A DNA stretch of 64,000 nucleotides, taken from NCBI GenBank assembly GCA_031213475.1, contig JARUPZ010000008.1:8218388-8282387 (forward strand), read 5' to 3'. The stretch's first letter is position 1; every line of letters begins with the position of its first letter. Under the pieces are notes generated by a model. The model was not told where the DNA came from. It ran no database searches and saw only the letters and a list, made by a program, of their open reading frames with translations. The position numbers and the translations under genes are program-made. This DNA comes from Nereocystis luetkeana (taxonomy: Eukaryota > Sar > Phaeophyceae > Laminariales > Laminariaceae). Of this stretch, positions 54,701 through 63,792 are shown in pieces.

Positions 54701-57700
54701 TGTACCTGGTATATATATATATATATATATATATATAAGCTGGGTTGGCGTCGGTTGGCGACGACGCGGTGAAACACGCCTCTCACTGCGTGCGATAGAC
54801 AACCAGGGTACCGTTTTTGTTTGATTGTTTTTTTAGGTCACCACGGCTGGCGGTCATGTTAGGTCACTTTTTTGAGGGGTGAACCTTGACTCCACACAAG
54901 AGATGGTAGTGTGTATGTGGTAAGGCACCCACGAGGCAGTTACATAGTGCACCCATTGCTGTCTCTGGAAGTGGTGACACCAAAACAATATCAATTAATT
55001 GACGCTGTCATGCATAAGCAAGAAAATCCGCCTAAAAAGCGGTTCTTCGTAGGATGAAGCTCACCTTTCATGCGACTCGCCCAACACCTCACGGCGCGTC
55101 GCGCTTGGTGCAAGCAATGTCTGTCTGCCTGGTCGGTGAAACCCGACATGCTCTGTCCCGGCATTGTAGGGATGCGAGGGTCTATGGGCATACGACTACG
55201 GCCATGCTTGACAATGAGTCACCTGCTACCCCGCATCTTGCCCGGTCGCCCCTCCCTGTGCGCTAGGCTCGGCGATCTTTGGTTACCGGAGGAGCGCTGG
55301 CGGCAGTGCTCGGCCTGCTGCGATCCCCGGTCGGCCGACCATCTGGGGTTTCCTTTTTACAGGTGGTAGCCGCGCTCCTCGACTCCCCACCTCCGCCCGT
55401 CGATTTCTTCGGGGCCGCGGCGAACGGTGAAATTCGAGAGGGCGCGGGGGCTACCGGGGTAAGGGCCGACGCGAGGTGAGCTCTAGAGTCACCCCCCCCC
55501 CCAGCCAAGCTTTTTGGGGTTTCAGGGGTAGATATGCAGGAGCAGCAGGGGAGGGGGGGTGTACTCGATAGGAGAGATGTACTCGATCTCATGCATGGCC
55601 GTGGTCGTATGACCATAGACCCTCGCATCCTTACAATGCCGGGACGGAGCATGTCGGGTTTTCACCGACCAGGCAGACATTGCTTGCACCAAGCGCGAAG
55701 CGCCGTGAGGTGTCTGGCGAGTCGCATAAAGGGTGAGCTGCATCCGACTAAGAACCACTTGTGAGGCGGACAGTTTGTTGCGTATGGATGACAGTTTGAA
55801 AGAGTTAAGTTAATTTTCGGTGTAGGCAATTCCAGAGACAGCAATGGGAGTACTATGTAACTGCCTCTTGGGTGCCTTACCTTGAACACTACGTGATACG
55901 ATCATTCCCACTTGTGCGGAGTAAAGGTTCTTTACCTCACACAAAATGATCTAACTCGACCACCAGTTGTGACCGACCGCCATTTTTGTTTTTTTAACGG
56001 TACCCTGGTTGTCTAGCTCACGTACTGAGCGGCATGTTTTACAGTGTCGTTGCCAACCGACGCCAACCCATCCTATATAAAATAGGGGGGGGGGTTACTC
56101 ATTATCATTCATGGCCATAGTCGTGTTTCCATAGGCCCTCGCACCCCTACAATGCCGGGACGGAGCGCGTCGGGTTTTCACCGACCAGGCAGACGTTCCT
56201 TGCATCAAGCACGGAGCGCCGTCAAACGGGGGGGGGGGGGGGGGGGGGGGGTAGGGGGTGGAGGCGATCTCACGGTGAATCGAGCAAAGCTTTCCTCTCT
56301 GATTTGTTTTCGGGCGAGCCGGTTGCGTTTCGATTTTCGATGCGAATCGAGGAAAATCTGCTTAGGTAGGGGGGCAAGAGCCATCGAGGACACGTGCCTC
56401 ACCCTTACTATGTACGTCCCGGTACAGACGACTGAAGAGCTCACGCCGTTATGTATCGTTGAGGACAGCCCGTTGGTGCTGCTGCTGCTGCTGTAAGGGC
56501 TATCGACAAGTCGCTGCTCTGTTTTCCACGCCCCGGGGTTAGCATCTCGCGTCGCTTGAGCTATTTCTCAACAGGTAACCGCGCCCCCTGAATCAACTGT
56601 TTTTCTACGGCAAAAATAGTCCCACGCTTTATCCAAGAAGTTTCTGCCACAAAAGACGGGGGAAGTCAATAGGGCTTAACCCCTGTAGTGCTGCAGTGCC
56701 GTTGCGGGGACAACACACTTCGAATTAGAGTCAAATACATGGTTCTGTACCGTGCGGTACTAAAAATAACCTAGTCTACTACTGTATTACTCGCAAGCTG
56801 TGTCTGTCGTATCATGCTGCATGCAAAGGACTACAGCATGTCAAACGGCAAAAAAAGTACGGTTATACGTTGGCGCGTTTGCGGGCAGGAGGAGGAAGAG
56901 TTTGGAGGGAGGGTTGGCGGAGTTGGTGTGACCCGTCCAAGGGAGATGGTCGGAGCCCCGGAGTGCGTCTGAGTGTCATTTATGAAAAAAAAAAAACAAT
57001 TTCATCAACAGCAGCAGCGGCAGTAGCAGCAGCGGGGAATATGGTTCTTACGATTCGATCAAACTCGCCGATTGTTTTTTTGCGGGGCCGAGATTGTCGA
57101 CGTTTCGGCCCCACAAAGATTTTTTTATTCGGTGTTGATCAGATACTGAGGCGGAATTCACGAGTCTTACCCCCCCCCCCCCCCCCCATGGTGGCGCTGG
57201 TATCACGCTTGGTGAGACCTGAAAACCCAGCCCCCCGGAGGTAGGATGCTTGCTATTGTTGTATGTATACCTCGGGTTTCAGACCGGACGGACGGTGTTA
57301 AAAAAAAACTCCGATGCAATGGCCAAAGCATCTCTGGCATATTCGCTGCACGTTAATTACGTCGTGGCGCGGCAGTTTGTATTGCGTTCCAGCATTTGAT
57401 TATCGTCATGGCACAGTGCAGGTCTGTGTCGCGTCGATGCGAACGACTGACAACTTTTCCCAATTGGCGCACTGCACGCACGCACAAAGAAAAGAGTCAT
57501 GGCAAAAACAGTCAGTCTGTTCGCACGTATGCATCGTGGTCACGAAGGTCGACGAGGCCGCGTGCCCCCCCGCCCACTAGAGGTGTTCGCCTTTTCTCGA
57601 GCGAAACGATCGTTTGCGTCGTCTGACCCTGTCCGTCGGCGCCCGACAGCGCGAGAGATAGCCGGAGAGACATCGCCGTGCTAGTGAAGGACCCGCTGGC

Positions 57701-60700
57701 GTGTGCGGGGAGAGACGAGGAGAGACGGGGAGGCGAAGCGGAAGCCGAGGGCATCAAGATGGCCTGTCCTTCGCGAGAGGTAAAAGTTGCTTGCTTGCGA
57801 GCTCCTTCCGGAGGAAAGAGACGAGTAGAAGCTATTTATTGAGCCGCTACATGCGGTGATCACTCGAGATATCACCGCGTTCCGAGAGCACGGGCTTCCT
57901 GCCTTGTACGTACGGGGTTAGGCCCGTTCTACGATAGAGGTAGCACATTTCCGCTATTTTGTTTCTGAATAACGACGGAGTTCCTTGAACCCAAATCGTC
58001 TGAATGTCAATCGTGATTTCGAAAAAAAGCTTTCGTAGACTTGGGCCATGGGATTATTCGCCGCGATGCGTTTTGATTTTTGCTGAAGTCTGTTTTCGGG
58101 TGAGGTACGGAGCTCCTTAACCCCTTTTAGAACCGCAGTCCCGTTTTGGGGGACAAAACCATTCAAAGTCCAAGTAGTTTGTCCCCAAAACGGGACTGCG
58201 GTTCTAAAGGGGTCAAGTGAGTAGCCTCATAAATTTTAGGGTGAACCTCTATCGTAGAACCCCTCGTTATTCATACCTGGTACGTAGTTTTGCATTTTCC
58301 CATCGACGAAGACGATCCTTGAGCGAAGCGTCTCCCGTGAAAAACGAGGGCGAAGTCGTTCCGAGAAAAAAAGTGGAGTCATCTGTCAGCGGGGAGCATG
58401 GAGCATGACACCATTCTGATTTTCTTTCCACCGCGAGCGGACACGAGTGAGAAACGCAGCGTGGCGGTATGTCGGATCCAGAAACTGTCGCGGGTCGTTC
58501 GGGAACGAGCGAGGTTGGACAACTATTTAAAAAAAAAAAAATAGTTGCCGTGTGCTATCTCTGTGTTAACGTTGTGCTAGCCTTCGAGGAAGGTTCACCT
58601 CGGCACGAAAACACACCACTTACCGAACCGACAGGGATTTGCCTGAGCTATATACGGTGCACCATAGTTAACCCCTTCAGAACTCCAGTCCCGTTTTGGG
58701 GACAAGGCACTCAAATTCCAAGTAATTTGTCCCCAATTGTCCCCAAAATGAGACTGCAGTCCTAAAAGGGTTAATAGGACCTACTGTGTACGCAAAAACT
58801 CACCAGGTATGTATTTGCCTGTTTTTACTAACAATATTTTGTCCTACTAACTATGGTCCCCCGTAATACCAGTACCATGATGATGGAAAACGCTGAACAA
58901 GCGCGGTTTTATCCATTTATTTCGCAGTCAAGGACGGACTCGAAGGGACGGGATGAGAGAGGGCCGGTGGCGTCCCGAGGAGTAAGGCGACAACGTTTTA
59001 TATATGTACATGGACAAGTTATTCATCAAACCTGCAGGGCTATATAGTTGCCTCTTTTTCCGCAGCAACTCCTGAGGTTGGCCTTTGCAAAATACCTAGT
59101 ACATGCGAATGAGGGTTATAACTAGAAGACCTAACTAACTACCAGTTACCAGGTATAAGAGTTACCGTCTGCGTTTCGACGCGATGAGTCCCTAATAATG
59201 CACGAGCTCCTGGTGTATACCCGGTGTGTGCCCTGTGCTTTTGTCCGGAACACGTCCAACGTTTTTCATTCCAAATTTACCTTGGTATTAATAGTAGGAG
59301 CGGGGTTCCAGTGGCTCCCTCCCGCTCACGGGCGAACCCCCTGTCTCCACTACCAGGAGAAAAAAAAAACGAACGTCGCCGAACACAAAACCGAAGCTGG
59401 AATGGTGGACACAACGCGCCTACGGCATGTACGCTTGCCCGTTTGGTTGTTTGTGTCGAGCACGTTTTCTCAAGCAGCCTAAAACCGCTGGTAGAGTAGA
59501 TTCTTGGCTGCGTCACCGACCAACACTGTAGTATGATTTACAGCGTACGTCCTTTTTGAAGAGAAAGCTACCTGGTACTATTCATTGTACCAACATAGTA
59601 CGCGGGGAAAGTCCATCTCCTCCGACTACATTGCTATACCAGGTGTATAATAGCTTGCGTTCGGTTGTCGCAGGTGATCTGCCGGGCTTCCCCCTATCTG
59701 GCACGCGCGATACTCGACAAGCCTCAGGGGCAGCTGCCGCTACTCCATGGTCGCTACAGGACCTGGGAAGAGGTATGCGCGATGGAAGAGGGGGGGGGGG
59801 GGGGAGGGGGTGTGCTCATGTCATGTATGGCCGTAGTCGTATGAACACAGACCCTCGCATTCCTACAACGCCGGTAAAGAGCATGTCGGGTCTTCGTCGA
59901 TCAGGCAGACATTGCCAGCGCGAGGCGCAGTGGGGTGTTTGGGCGATTCGTATGAAGGGGAACCTGCGTCCTTACTACAAACCGCTTGTGAGGCGGATTT
60001 CGGCACCTTGTGCGTGCATACTTTGTTGCATATGGGTCAGCGCGCCGAATACATATATTTCTATTCTGGCGAGTCCATTTTCAGAGACAGCAACGGGTAC
60101 ACTATGTAACTGCCTCGCGGATACCTTACCAAATGGGGAGACGTATTATGTTATTCCTGGTGTGGTAGAAAGCGGCTATCGAGGAGGGGGGTGGGAGGAG
60201 GGGATGGGGGCAGGGAGCGGGGGGGGTGTACTCGATAGGAGATATGTACTCGATCTCATGCATGGCCGTAGTCGTATGATCATAGACCCTAGCATCCTTA
60301 CAATGCCGGGACGAAGCATGTCAGGTTTTCACCGACCAGACAGACATTGCTTGCTCCAAGCGCGAAGCGCCGTGAGGTGTCTGGCGAGTCGCATGGAGGA
60401 CGAGCTGCAGAAAGCTGGGGGGGGGGCAAGAAACAGACGCGCTTTGCTGGTACCCAGCCGATCTGTCCATGCTATTGCCACTACATCCTGCGCGCCGCTA
60501 CACTCGAGTAACGGCGCGGCGCAACGGGGGGGGGGACTTTGGCCGTCGATCATCCTAAAACATTCGCATTTCGCTGGTTCTACACGAGAAGCAGAGACAG
60601 CAAGGATCCCACATTCATGATTTACTACTGCTGTAGACACATTTTTGGTACAGCAGCAGTGCACTGGTGTACCTGCACACCCTACCACTAGCTCAGTATT

Positions 60701-62052
60701 GATGTTCACAATACACACATCGGTGTCTGTTTTGCGCTTTATTGAGGCATTCGGGCCTGCCATGCATAAGAGCCCTCCTCCTTTGCCACCGCGTCTGGGA
60801 CGGTGGGCATCCGAACCATGGGCCCGTCGCGCCGTTGTCAATATCGACGTGCGTGTAGGGCATCCCCCCCCTTTGACATCAGCCGCCGCAAGGAACAGGA
60901 GAGTTGGGGGGGGGTATACTCATGCCATGAACGGCCGTAGTCGTATGACCATAGACCCTCGCATCCCTACAATGCCGGTACGGATCTCGTCGGGTTTTCA
61001 GGCACCAGGGCACGCGCGGGGGGAGGGTGATAGCGACATGAACCATCTTGAAGATTGAATACTGCCCATTGGCTTTGAAGCTTCAGCGAATGGGGACATC
61101 AAAAAAATCTGACAGCTTGTTTCACAGCACGAGGCGGGCCCCTCTATCCGTCTGTCTAAGCGCGACACGCCTCGATTTGGCCGATCACATTATCCTCTCA
61201 GGTTGTAAAGTTTCAGTTTTGTTTTTTTTTGGGGGGGGGGCTCGCTTACTGCGTTCTTGTTTTTTGTGCGCCACGGTGCGTGCGCGTGTCGTGAATGCAC
61301 CATACACCCCCTCTGCCCGTGGTCCTTTTCCCCTCTGAAAAATAAAAAGCGCCTGATGTGGCCCCATCATAGCCTAGTTTGCACCTGGGGGTAGGTCGCT
61401 AGGTAGATCTGAAGATGCGACACGCTCGTGCAGGGTCTGTATAGTAAAACCCCCCAATCCGCAGAAAGCATGCGCTGGATCACGCGGGCTATGCGGCCTA
61501 TTCAACCCCCGAAGAGGATCTACTGCAGATCATACAGATGGGGAAGGTAGGTAACTGTCTGATCCGATTTGGTCGATGAAAAGCAAGCTTTTAATCGGGG
61601 AAAAAAAAACAAGAAACTTGCCGGGTGTTGACACATCCTAAGCGTGTTCATGCGCGTATATACGACGGCGGACACTTCTCACCACAGGCCCAACCGTGAA
61701 ATTTCCGCGCGAATTCTGAGGGGATTTTGATGTGCCGGGACGGAATTCCCCTGGATAGTTGCTCCAAAAAATGAAAATGCTCTCGACGGTTACATTGCTT
61801 TCTACACATTCTGCTCGGCTCAATACCTACGGTCACGGCCATGCATAATAATGAGTACCCTCCCCCCCCCCCCCCCCGCCCCCCCTGTACCATCCTCCTC
61901 TTTCTCCTCTCGCCGACGTCTGCACGCCCTTAACTGCAACCTAGGTCATGGCGCACGTGGGTGCTCCCCACACGTTCGTGGGCATGAGCGGGCGCTACTC
62001 GAACGAACTCTTGGTGGAGATGTTCGTCCTCGCTTCGACGTTTCGAATCGAG
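45280..62052 (+). CDS. Armadillo-like helical-repeat protein, eight exons, 3' end open
   Basis: Exons: 45280-45784, 46095-46229, 48284-48588, 51481-52760, 53144-53918, 55267-55475, 57650-57779, 61945-62052. Junction phases (1, 1, 0, 2, 0, 2, 0) all agree, giving 1149 codons without a stop. Several segments fit the ARM pattern of a Gly-Gly/Ala turn then a Leu-rich helix: GGIDGAILLLRR (residues 14-25), LLLRVVATLGRHAQSPG, NALSCLCSISE, LRANVAIALVILSTESGEG and VTGGALAAVLGLLRSP. Residues about 316-690 are disordered-looking (Ser/Gly/Arg repeats, a poly-Ala run). ARM solenoids bind other proteins; no partner or enzyme domain is visible. Exons 1, 2, 4, 5 and 6 are the firmest; exons 7 and 8 and the link between exons 3 and 4 are weaker. 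The alternative is two adjacent genes, split in intron 3. The introns are full of mobile elements. Confidence 0.6.
46095..46229 (+). CDS. ARM-like gene, exon 2
   Basis: The acceptor is CGATGACAG. 45 codons: VVTPTSRTLLLRVVATLGRH, AQSPGVASRLFGMLREGIKG, NDEE, then the donor GTGAGT. Phase 1 in and out, matching exons 1 and 3. Helical, Leu-rich. Confidence 0.7.
46230..48283 (+). other. Intron 2 of the ARM-like gene
   Basis: CGGGC/CGGGT array (46252-46312), family B array (46774-47128), then AT-richer sequence. A minus frame at 47746-48024 reads CGRNAVFNLNVLGLHCINSE without a known domain. It ends in a good acceptor, TACTTTCCCCCAG. Confidence 0.5.
46774..47128. mobile_element. Family B (piggyBac-like) MITEs, one simple and one with internal tandem amplification
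   Basis: 46774-46838 is a short copy starting TTAACCCCTTTTGG. 46845-47128 begins ACCCTTTTAGAACCGCAGTC and repeats about 68 bp four times (CGCAGTCCCGTTTTGGGGAC ... ACCTAGAATTTAAGTGGATT ... CCCCAAAACGGGACGAAC) before the normal right end AATCCTAAAAGGG. Confidence 0.8.
48284..48588 (+). CDS. ARM-like gene, exon 3
   Basis: Strong acceptor (TTTCCCCCAG). Reads CRHASCALAWGLHDSEGLAT, ESACPERVTVLLALAFPGQF, a Thr-rich linker, TRAGGETRFRAFAVGDRQTR and ENALSCLCSISE. I end it at GAG before GTGATT (phase 0), a mediocre donor. If unused, the frame runs 17 codons further to TAA at 48641, but that stretch overlaps a family K fragment (TACCACTCTGTCCC), so I favour splicing. Confidence 0.6.
48619..48645. mobile_element. 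Family K MITE, left-end fragment
   Basis: GTACCACTCTGTCCCTCAATA matches the family K left end (1131-1150). The partner end is not seen. Confidence 0.5.
48935..49035 (+). mobile_element. Family E, short copy
   Basis: Short G runs, GTGTGCTCATGTCATGCATGG, CCGTAGTCGTATGACCATAG, CCTCGCATGG, then truncated before TACAATGCC. Lies in intron 3. Confidence 0.6.
49800..49935 (+). mobile_element. Family E, short copy
   Basis: G run 49806-49820, GTACTCGATATCATGCATGG, CGTAGTCGTATGACC, CGCATCCCTACAATGCCGGG, ATCACGTCGGGTT, ending at GACCAGGCA and a second G run. Confidence 0.65.
50607..51000. other. Segment in intron 3 with ambiguous coding potential
   Basis: A + frame (50761-50997) has a fair acceptor (GTTTTGGGGCAG) and donor (TTCAAG then GTAATA). 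A long - frame (50607-51155, 182 codons) overlaps it. Neither links in phase to the exons on either side. Could be an exon of an alternative transcript or nothing. Confidence 0.25.
51180..51412 (-). mobile_element. Family E copy
   Basis: CGGCGCTTCGCGCTTGGCGC, CTCGGCATGTTCCGTCTCGG, GAGGATGCGAGGGTCTGCGG, ACGACTACGGCCATGCATTA in the minus orientation. It inflates the long + frame at 51001-52764 at its 5' side; I exclude it from exon 4. Confidence 0.65.
51481..52760 (+). CDS. ARM-like gene, exon 4 (disordered middle)
   Basis: Left border set at the acceptor CTCCACCCTGCAAG (phase 0). The first in-frame ATG after the family E remnant is at 51580, an alternative start if a separate gene begins here. 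Contents: Arg/Ser/Pro-rich stretch, SWxLF-like GIPWSLFADN, GSSKGSTRGSSRGSSRGSSA, a poly-Ala run from GCC repeats (52383-52410), then a helical end: KAMLVFAELERLKAVSKTPD and LHQELGVLILKRGLEGFEAK. It ends ACGAG before GTAAGC, phase 2, a strong donor. Confidence 0.65.
53144..53918 (+). CDS. ARM-like gene, exon 5
   Basis: The acceptor is a C-rich tract, then TACCAAAG. Phase 2 joins exon 4 in frame. Reads TRREETLRSVLRSSGALRSL, CWLLLHRRDNVSDGAAAILF, EWVPSLIEQGCVPVLKM, a Pro/Arg/Ser linker, EAARYLMEFLSREACTRYFD, MLARSVRESGSRELRANVAI and ALVILSTESGEG. It ends TTCGAG before GTGCGC, phase 0. These helices are the most ARM-like part of the protein. Confidence 0.7.
54405..54680 (-). mobile_element. Family E copy
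   Basis: ATCCTTCATGCGACTCGCCGG, CGTTTCGCGCTTGGTGCAAGC, CGACATGCTCCGTCCCGG, CATGCATGAGATTGAGTACA, TATCGAGTACACAACCCCC. Confidence 0.65.
54712..54737. repeat. AT dinucleotide microsatellite
   Basis: About 13 TA units, directly after a TACCTGGTA word. Confidence 0.85.
54890..55235 (-). mobile_element. Family E copy
   Basis: ACGAGGCAGTTACATAGTGC, CCATTGCTGTCTCTGGAAGT, CACGGCGCGTCGCGCTTGGT, GACATGCTCTGTCCCGGC, ACGACTACGGCCATGCTTGA. No C run remains at its right end, where exon 6 follows closely. Confidence 0.65.
55267..55475 (+). CDS. ARM-like gene, exon 6
   Basis: After GCGCTAG, phase 0: ARRSLVTGGALAAVLGLLRS, PVGRPSGVSFLQVVAALLDS, PPPPVDFFGAAANGEIREGA, GATGVRADA; it ends GCGAG before GTGAGC, phase 2. 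VTGGALAAVLGLLRSP is the clearest single match to the ARM third-helix pattern in the gene. An internal acceptor (TTTTTACAG before GTGGTAGCC) could give a shorter variant. Confidence 0.7.
55545..56075 (+). mobile_element. Family E, longest copy
   Basis: Starts with a short G run at 55551, GTACTCGATAGGAGAGATGT, CATGCATGGCCGTGGTCG, the full core, GTGAGCTGCATCCGACTAAG, TACTATGTAACTGCCTCTTG, CACTTGTGCGGAGTAAAGG, to GACCGACCGCC. This copy best defines the full element (over 500 bp). Confidence 0.7.
56085..56262 (+). mobile_element. Family E, short copy with a long G run at its right
   Basis: G run 56085-56093, TCATTATCATTCATGGCCAT, CGCACCCCTACAATGCCGGG, GCGCGTCGGGTTTTCACCG; truncated after GCGCCGTC at a G run of about 22 (56230-56251). 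Confidence 0.6.
57650..57779 (+). CDS. ARM-like gene, exon 7 (tentative)
   Basis: After GCGCCCGACAG, phase 2: ARDSRRDIAVLVKDPLACAG, RDEERRGGEAEAEGIKMACP, SRE; then GTAAAA. Both phases agree with neighbours, but the acceptor tract is weak. The strand choice rests on phase fit alone; a minus frame (57512-57757) overlaps. Confidence 0.45.
58118..58215. mobile_element. Family B (piggyBac-like) MITE, complete copy
   Basis: TTAACCCCTTTTAGAACCGC at the left, CTGCGGTTCTAAAGGGGTCA at the right. The spacer CATTCAAAGTCCAAGTAG is between near-perfect arms. Confidence 0.85.
58648..58867. mobile_element. Family A MITE with a family B MITE inserted at TTAA
   Basis: Family A's left end (GGTGCACCATAG) runs into TTAA, then family B (CCCCTTCAGAACTCCAGTCC ... 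CAGTCCTAAAAGGG, 58674-58769), then TTAA again, and family A resumes TAGGACCTACTGTG and closes ACTATGGTCCCCCGTAATA. TTAA is present once in empty copies and twice here. Confidence 0.85.
59788..60115 (+). mobile_element. Family E copy
   Basis: G run 59788-59805, GTGTGCTCATGTCATGTATGG, CGTAGTCGTATGAACACAG, GAGCATGTCGGGTCTTCG, ATGAAGGGGAACCTGCGTCC, CTATGTAACTGCCTCGCGG. The long + frame (59556-60620) is an artefact of two family E copies in the same phase. Confidence 0.65.
60180..60425 (+). mobile_element. Family E copy
   Basis: G-rich tract 60182-60226, GTACTCGATAGGAGATATGT, CATGCATGGCCGTAGTCG, GCATCCTTACAATGCCGGG, GTTTTCACCGACCAGACAG, CGCGAAGCGCCGTGAGGTG, ending near GACGAGCTGCAGAAAG and another G run. 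Confidence 0.7.
60905..61025 (+). mobile_element. Family E, short copy
   Basis: G run 60906-60914, TATACTCATGCCATGAACGG, CGTAGTCGTATGACCATAG, CGCATCCCTACAATGCCGG, GATCTCGTCGGGTTTTCAG; truncated. Confidence 0.6.
61825..61880 (-). mobile_element. Family E, end fragment
   Basis: CGGTCACGGCCATGCATAATAATGAGTACC followed by a C run (61860-61877). Only the tail end remains, directly upstream of exon 8. Confidence 0.5.
61945..62052 (+). CDS. ARM-like gene, exon 8 (or exon of a following gene)
   Basis: 36 codons after a pyrimidine-rich acceptor (TTTCTCCTCTCG ... AACCTAG): VMAHVGAPHTFVGMSGRYSN, ELLVEMFVLASTFRIE, then GTGAGA. Phase 0 on both sides, compatible with exon 7. Good splice borders make it a likely exon; membership of this gene is inferred. 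A possible last exon lies after CGCGCGCCCAG at 62148, reading TAKQRKGGAGFDPFWAIRGG to TAA near 62237. Confidence 0.55.
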
Positions 62053-62497
62053 GTGAGAAAGAAGGGAACACACGCATGTGCTGTCGGCTGACCTCTATGT
62101 TGTTGCGAGCCGAGCCGAGCCGAGCGTTCTTTTCTCGCGCGCGCCCAGACCGCAAAACAAAGAAAGGGGGGGGCGGGTTTTGACCCATTTTGGGCCATTA
62201 GAGGTGGGGAGGAAAAAAGACGACGGGGGGAAAAATAAAGTGACGGATTATGGCAACGCCCACCGCGTGATTGGGGAATGATATCATACAGTGGTTGGTG
62301 TCCGAGTTACAATGGTTGAAAGGAGTCGTACGGCGCGGGCGCAGCCTGATCATCCTCCCCTTGCTGCGGGGTGCTCGCGCCGCTCGTAGGCGGTTCAATG
62401 GCTGATAACTCCAAAGCTATCAGCCATTGTTTTGACATTGTTTGCGGCCGCTGTTTGGGGTGCCAAGGGGGTTAAGCGCCGAAACGAGGGGGTCGCG

Positions 62498-62790
62498 CTA
62501 TTGATAGCGGCGTGATTTTTTTTCTGTCCCGGCGGCGTCTTCCTGCCTTAGCTGAAAAACGAGTTGCAGCTCGCTGCGTTTTTTCGTGGCTTTCACGCGC
62601 CATTTTTGTAAGGCCGCGCGACTCTGAAGCTGAAGCAGAGCATGAGCCACGGCGAGGCCGTGCTTGCGCTCGATGCGCCAGACGTAGTGTAGCTGAGCGT
62701 CGCCATAGGGCTCCGAGACACTTAACGATAGACGTGGCGGACACCGCACTTTTACGTCGTCCGGGCATACCACTGGCGTTGTGCTATACG
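62498..62790 (-). CDS. Possible C-terminal exon, unknown protein
   Basis: Read leftwards from a fair acceptor (CACAACGCCAG at about 62780): VRCPPRLSLSVSEPYGDAQL, HYVWRIERKHGLAVAHALLQ, LQSRAALQKWRVKATKKRSE, then LQLVFQLRQED and a stop at 62498. The helical, charged composition looks protein-like. No domain recognised, and upstream exons on this strand (62855-63244) are unconvincing. It would converge on the ARM-like gene. Confidence 0.35.
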
Positions 62791-62859
62791 GGGTGGACGG
62801 ATTTTGCAAAGAACAATACAAAAGGGAGACTGATGGCATAGGACTGGCTGTATATTAGT

Positions 62860-63790
62860 AGCATGTGTAGACTATAGGCATATCGCGCAACCGCAATCGC
62901 GATGTGTAAAGGATGCGGACATCCGCAATATTTCCAGCGTCGGCCGCGCCAGATCCAAAACACGTTTTTACTAACTCTGGGCCACGGACAACCGGAGCGG
63001 GAAGCGTAACTCGAAGAAATGGATTGACGGCGGCCGCGCACAGGCCTCCGTAATTTATTCGCCGGCATCCGTATTTCATTCGACGGAGTGGTAGGGACTG
63101 ACGTCTGATGTACGGGCGTGTTTTCTCCCGCTTGGCTGGGTCGGCTCCGTCTACGCGACACATTTTTGAAGCCCATGACCCCAACCCACCCACCCCTCCA
63201 CGGGGCGAGAGCCTTCCGATCCAATCGAAGTCACGGCTTAGCATGGGCCATACGCCAGCGTAGGACGTCTCTGGAGGCCAGAAGGGTGCTCCGCGTTACC
63301 TCTGTTTGTTTACTCGAGTCTGTCTTTGTCCGGAGGGAGGTACAGTACGAGTTGGGTTGCATTTTCAGCCTTGACGCCTTTATTTATTAGCCGGAAAAAC
63401 GATGTTTCTCGGTTCTTTCCTTTTTTTCAAAACTCCGGGCTTGCGTGTGTCCTGCTTTGGTACTGCTTCGGTACCCAGGAGGACCTGGTACGTTTCAACA
63501 TGCGACGCACTTCGTCTTCTACCTTGTAGTGTGTGGCCGCAGGGCTAGTATCCCTACACTATCCCAATGTCTACTGTAGTTCCTTGTGAACGAACACAGC
63601 AGTATCACCAAGGAGCCAAACGAGTGGCCGAAAGCCCTCTTTACTTCCACCGAAAGCAGTTCGAGCGAGCATAGTTACATCGGGCGCTCCCGGGTGGAAA
63701 ACAGCTTCGACCCGTTTCAATATATTATTGTTCGTACCAGCCCCTGCGGCTGTGCTGTCGCTATGATACTACGCGTATACGTCCACTACC
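62860..63790. other. Right-end spacer, no supported gene
   Basis: Overlapping frames on both strands without domains. A Ser-rich + frame at 63586-63810 runs into the family A element. Confidence 0.35.
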
Positions 63791-63792
63791 CC

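Larger units (their letters stand above)
53919..55266 (+). other. Intron 5 of the ARM-like gene
   Basis: Carries two minus-orientation family E copies (54405-54680 and 54890-55235) and an AT microsatellite. Confidence 0.55.
57780..61944 (+). other. Intron 7 (inferred), mobile-element cluster
   Basis: Contains two family B copies, a family A copy with nested B, four or more family E copies and a faint family H copy (61400-61570). No extra exon is convincing. A Leu/Val stretch after a C run at 57188-57240 (MVALVSRLVRPENPAPR then GTAGGA, inside intron 6) lacks an acceptor. Confidence 0.45.

Noticed and set aside
59556..60620. Plus-strand frame of 354 codons
   Set aside because: It passes through two family E copies that happen to share a phase; the peptide is a translation of repeat DNA.
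62855..63244. Minus-strand frames as upstream exons of the 62498 candidate
   Set aside because: Two overlapping frames of similar length, no domain and no in-phase splice borders that I could find.
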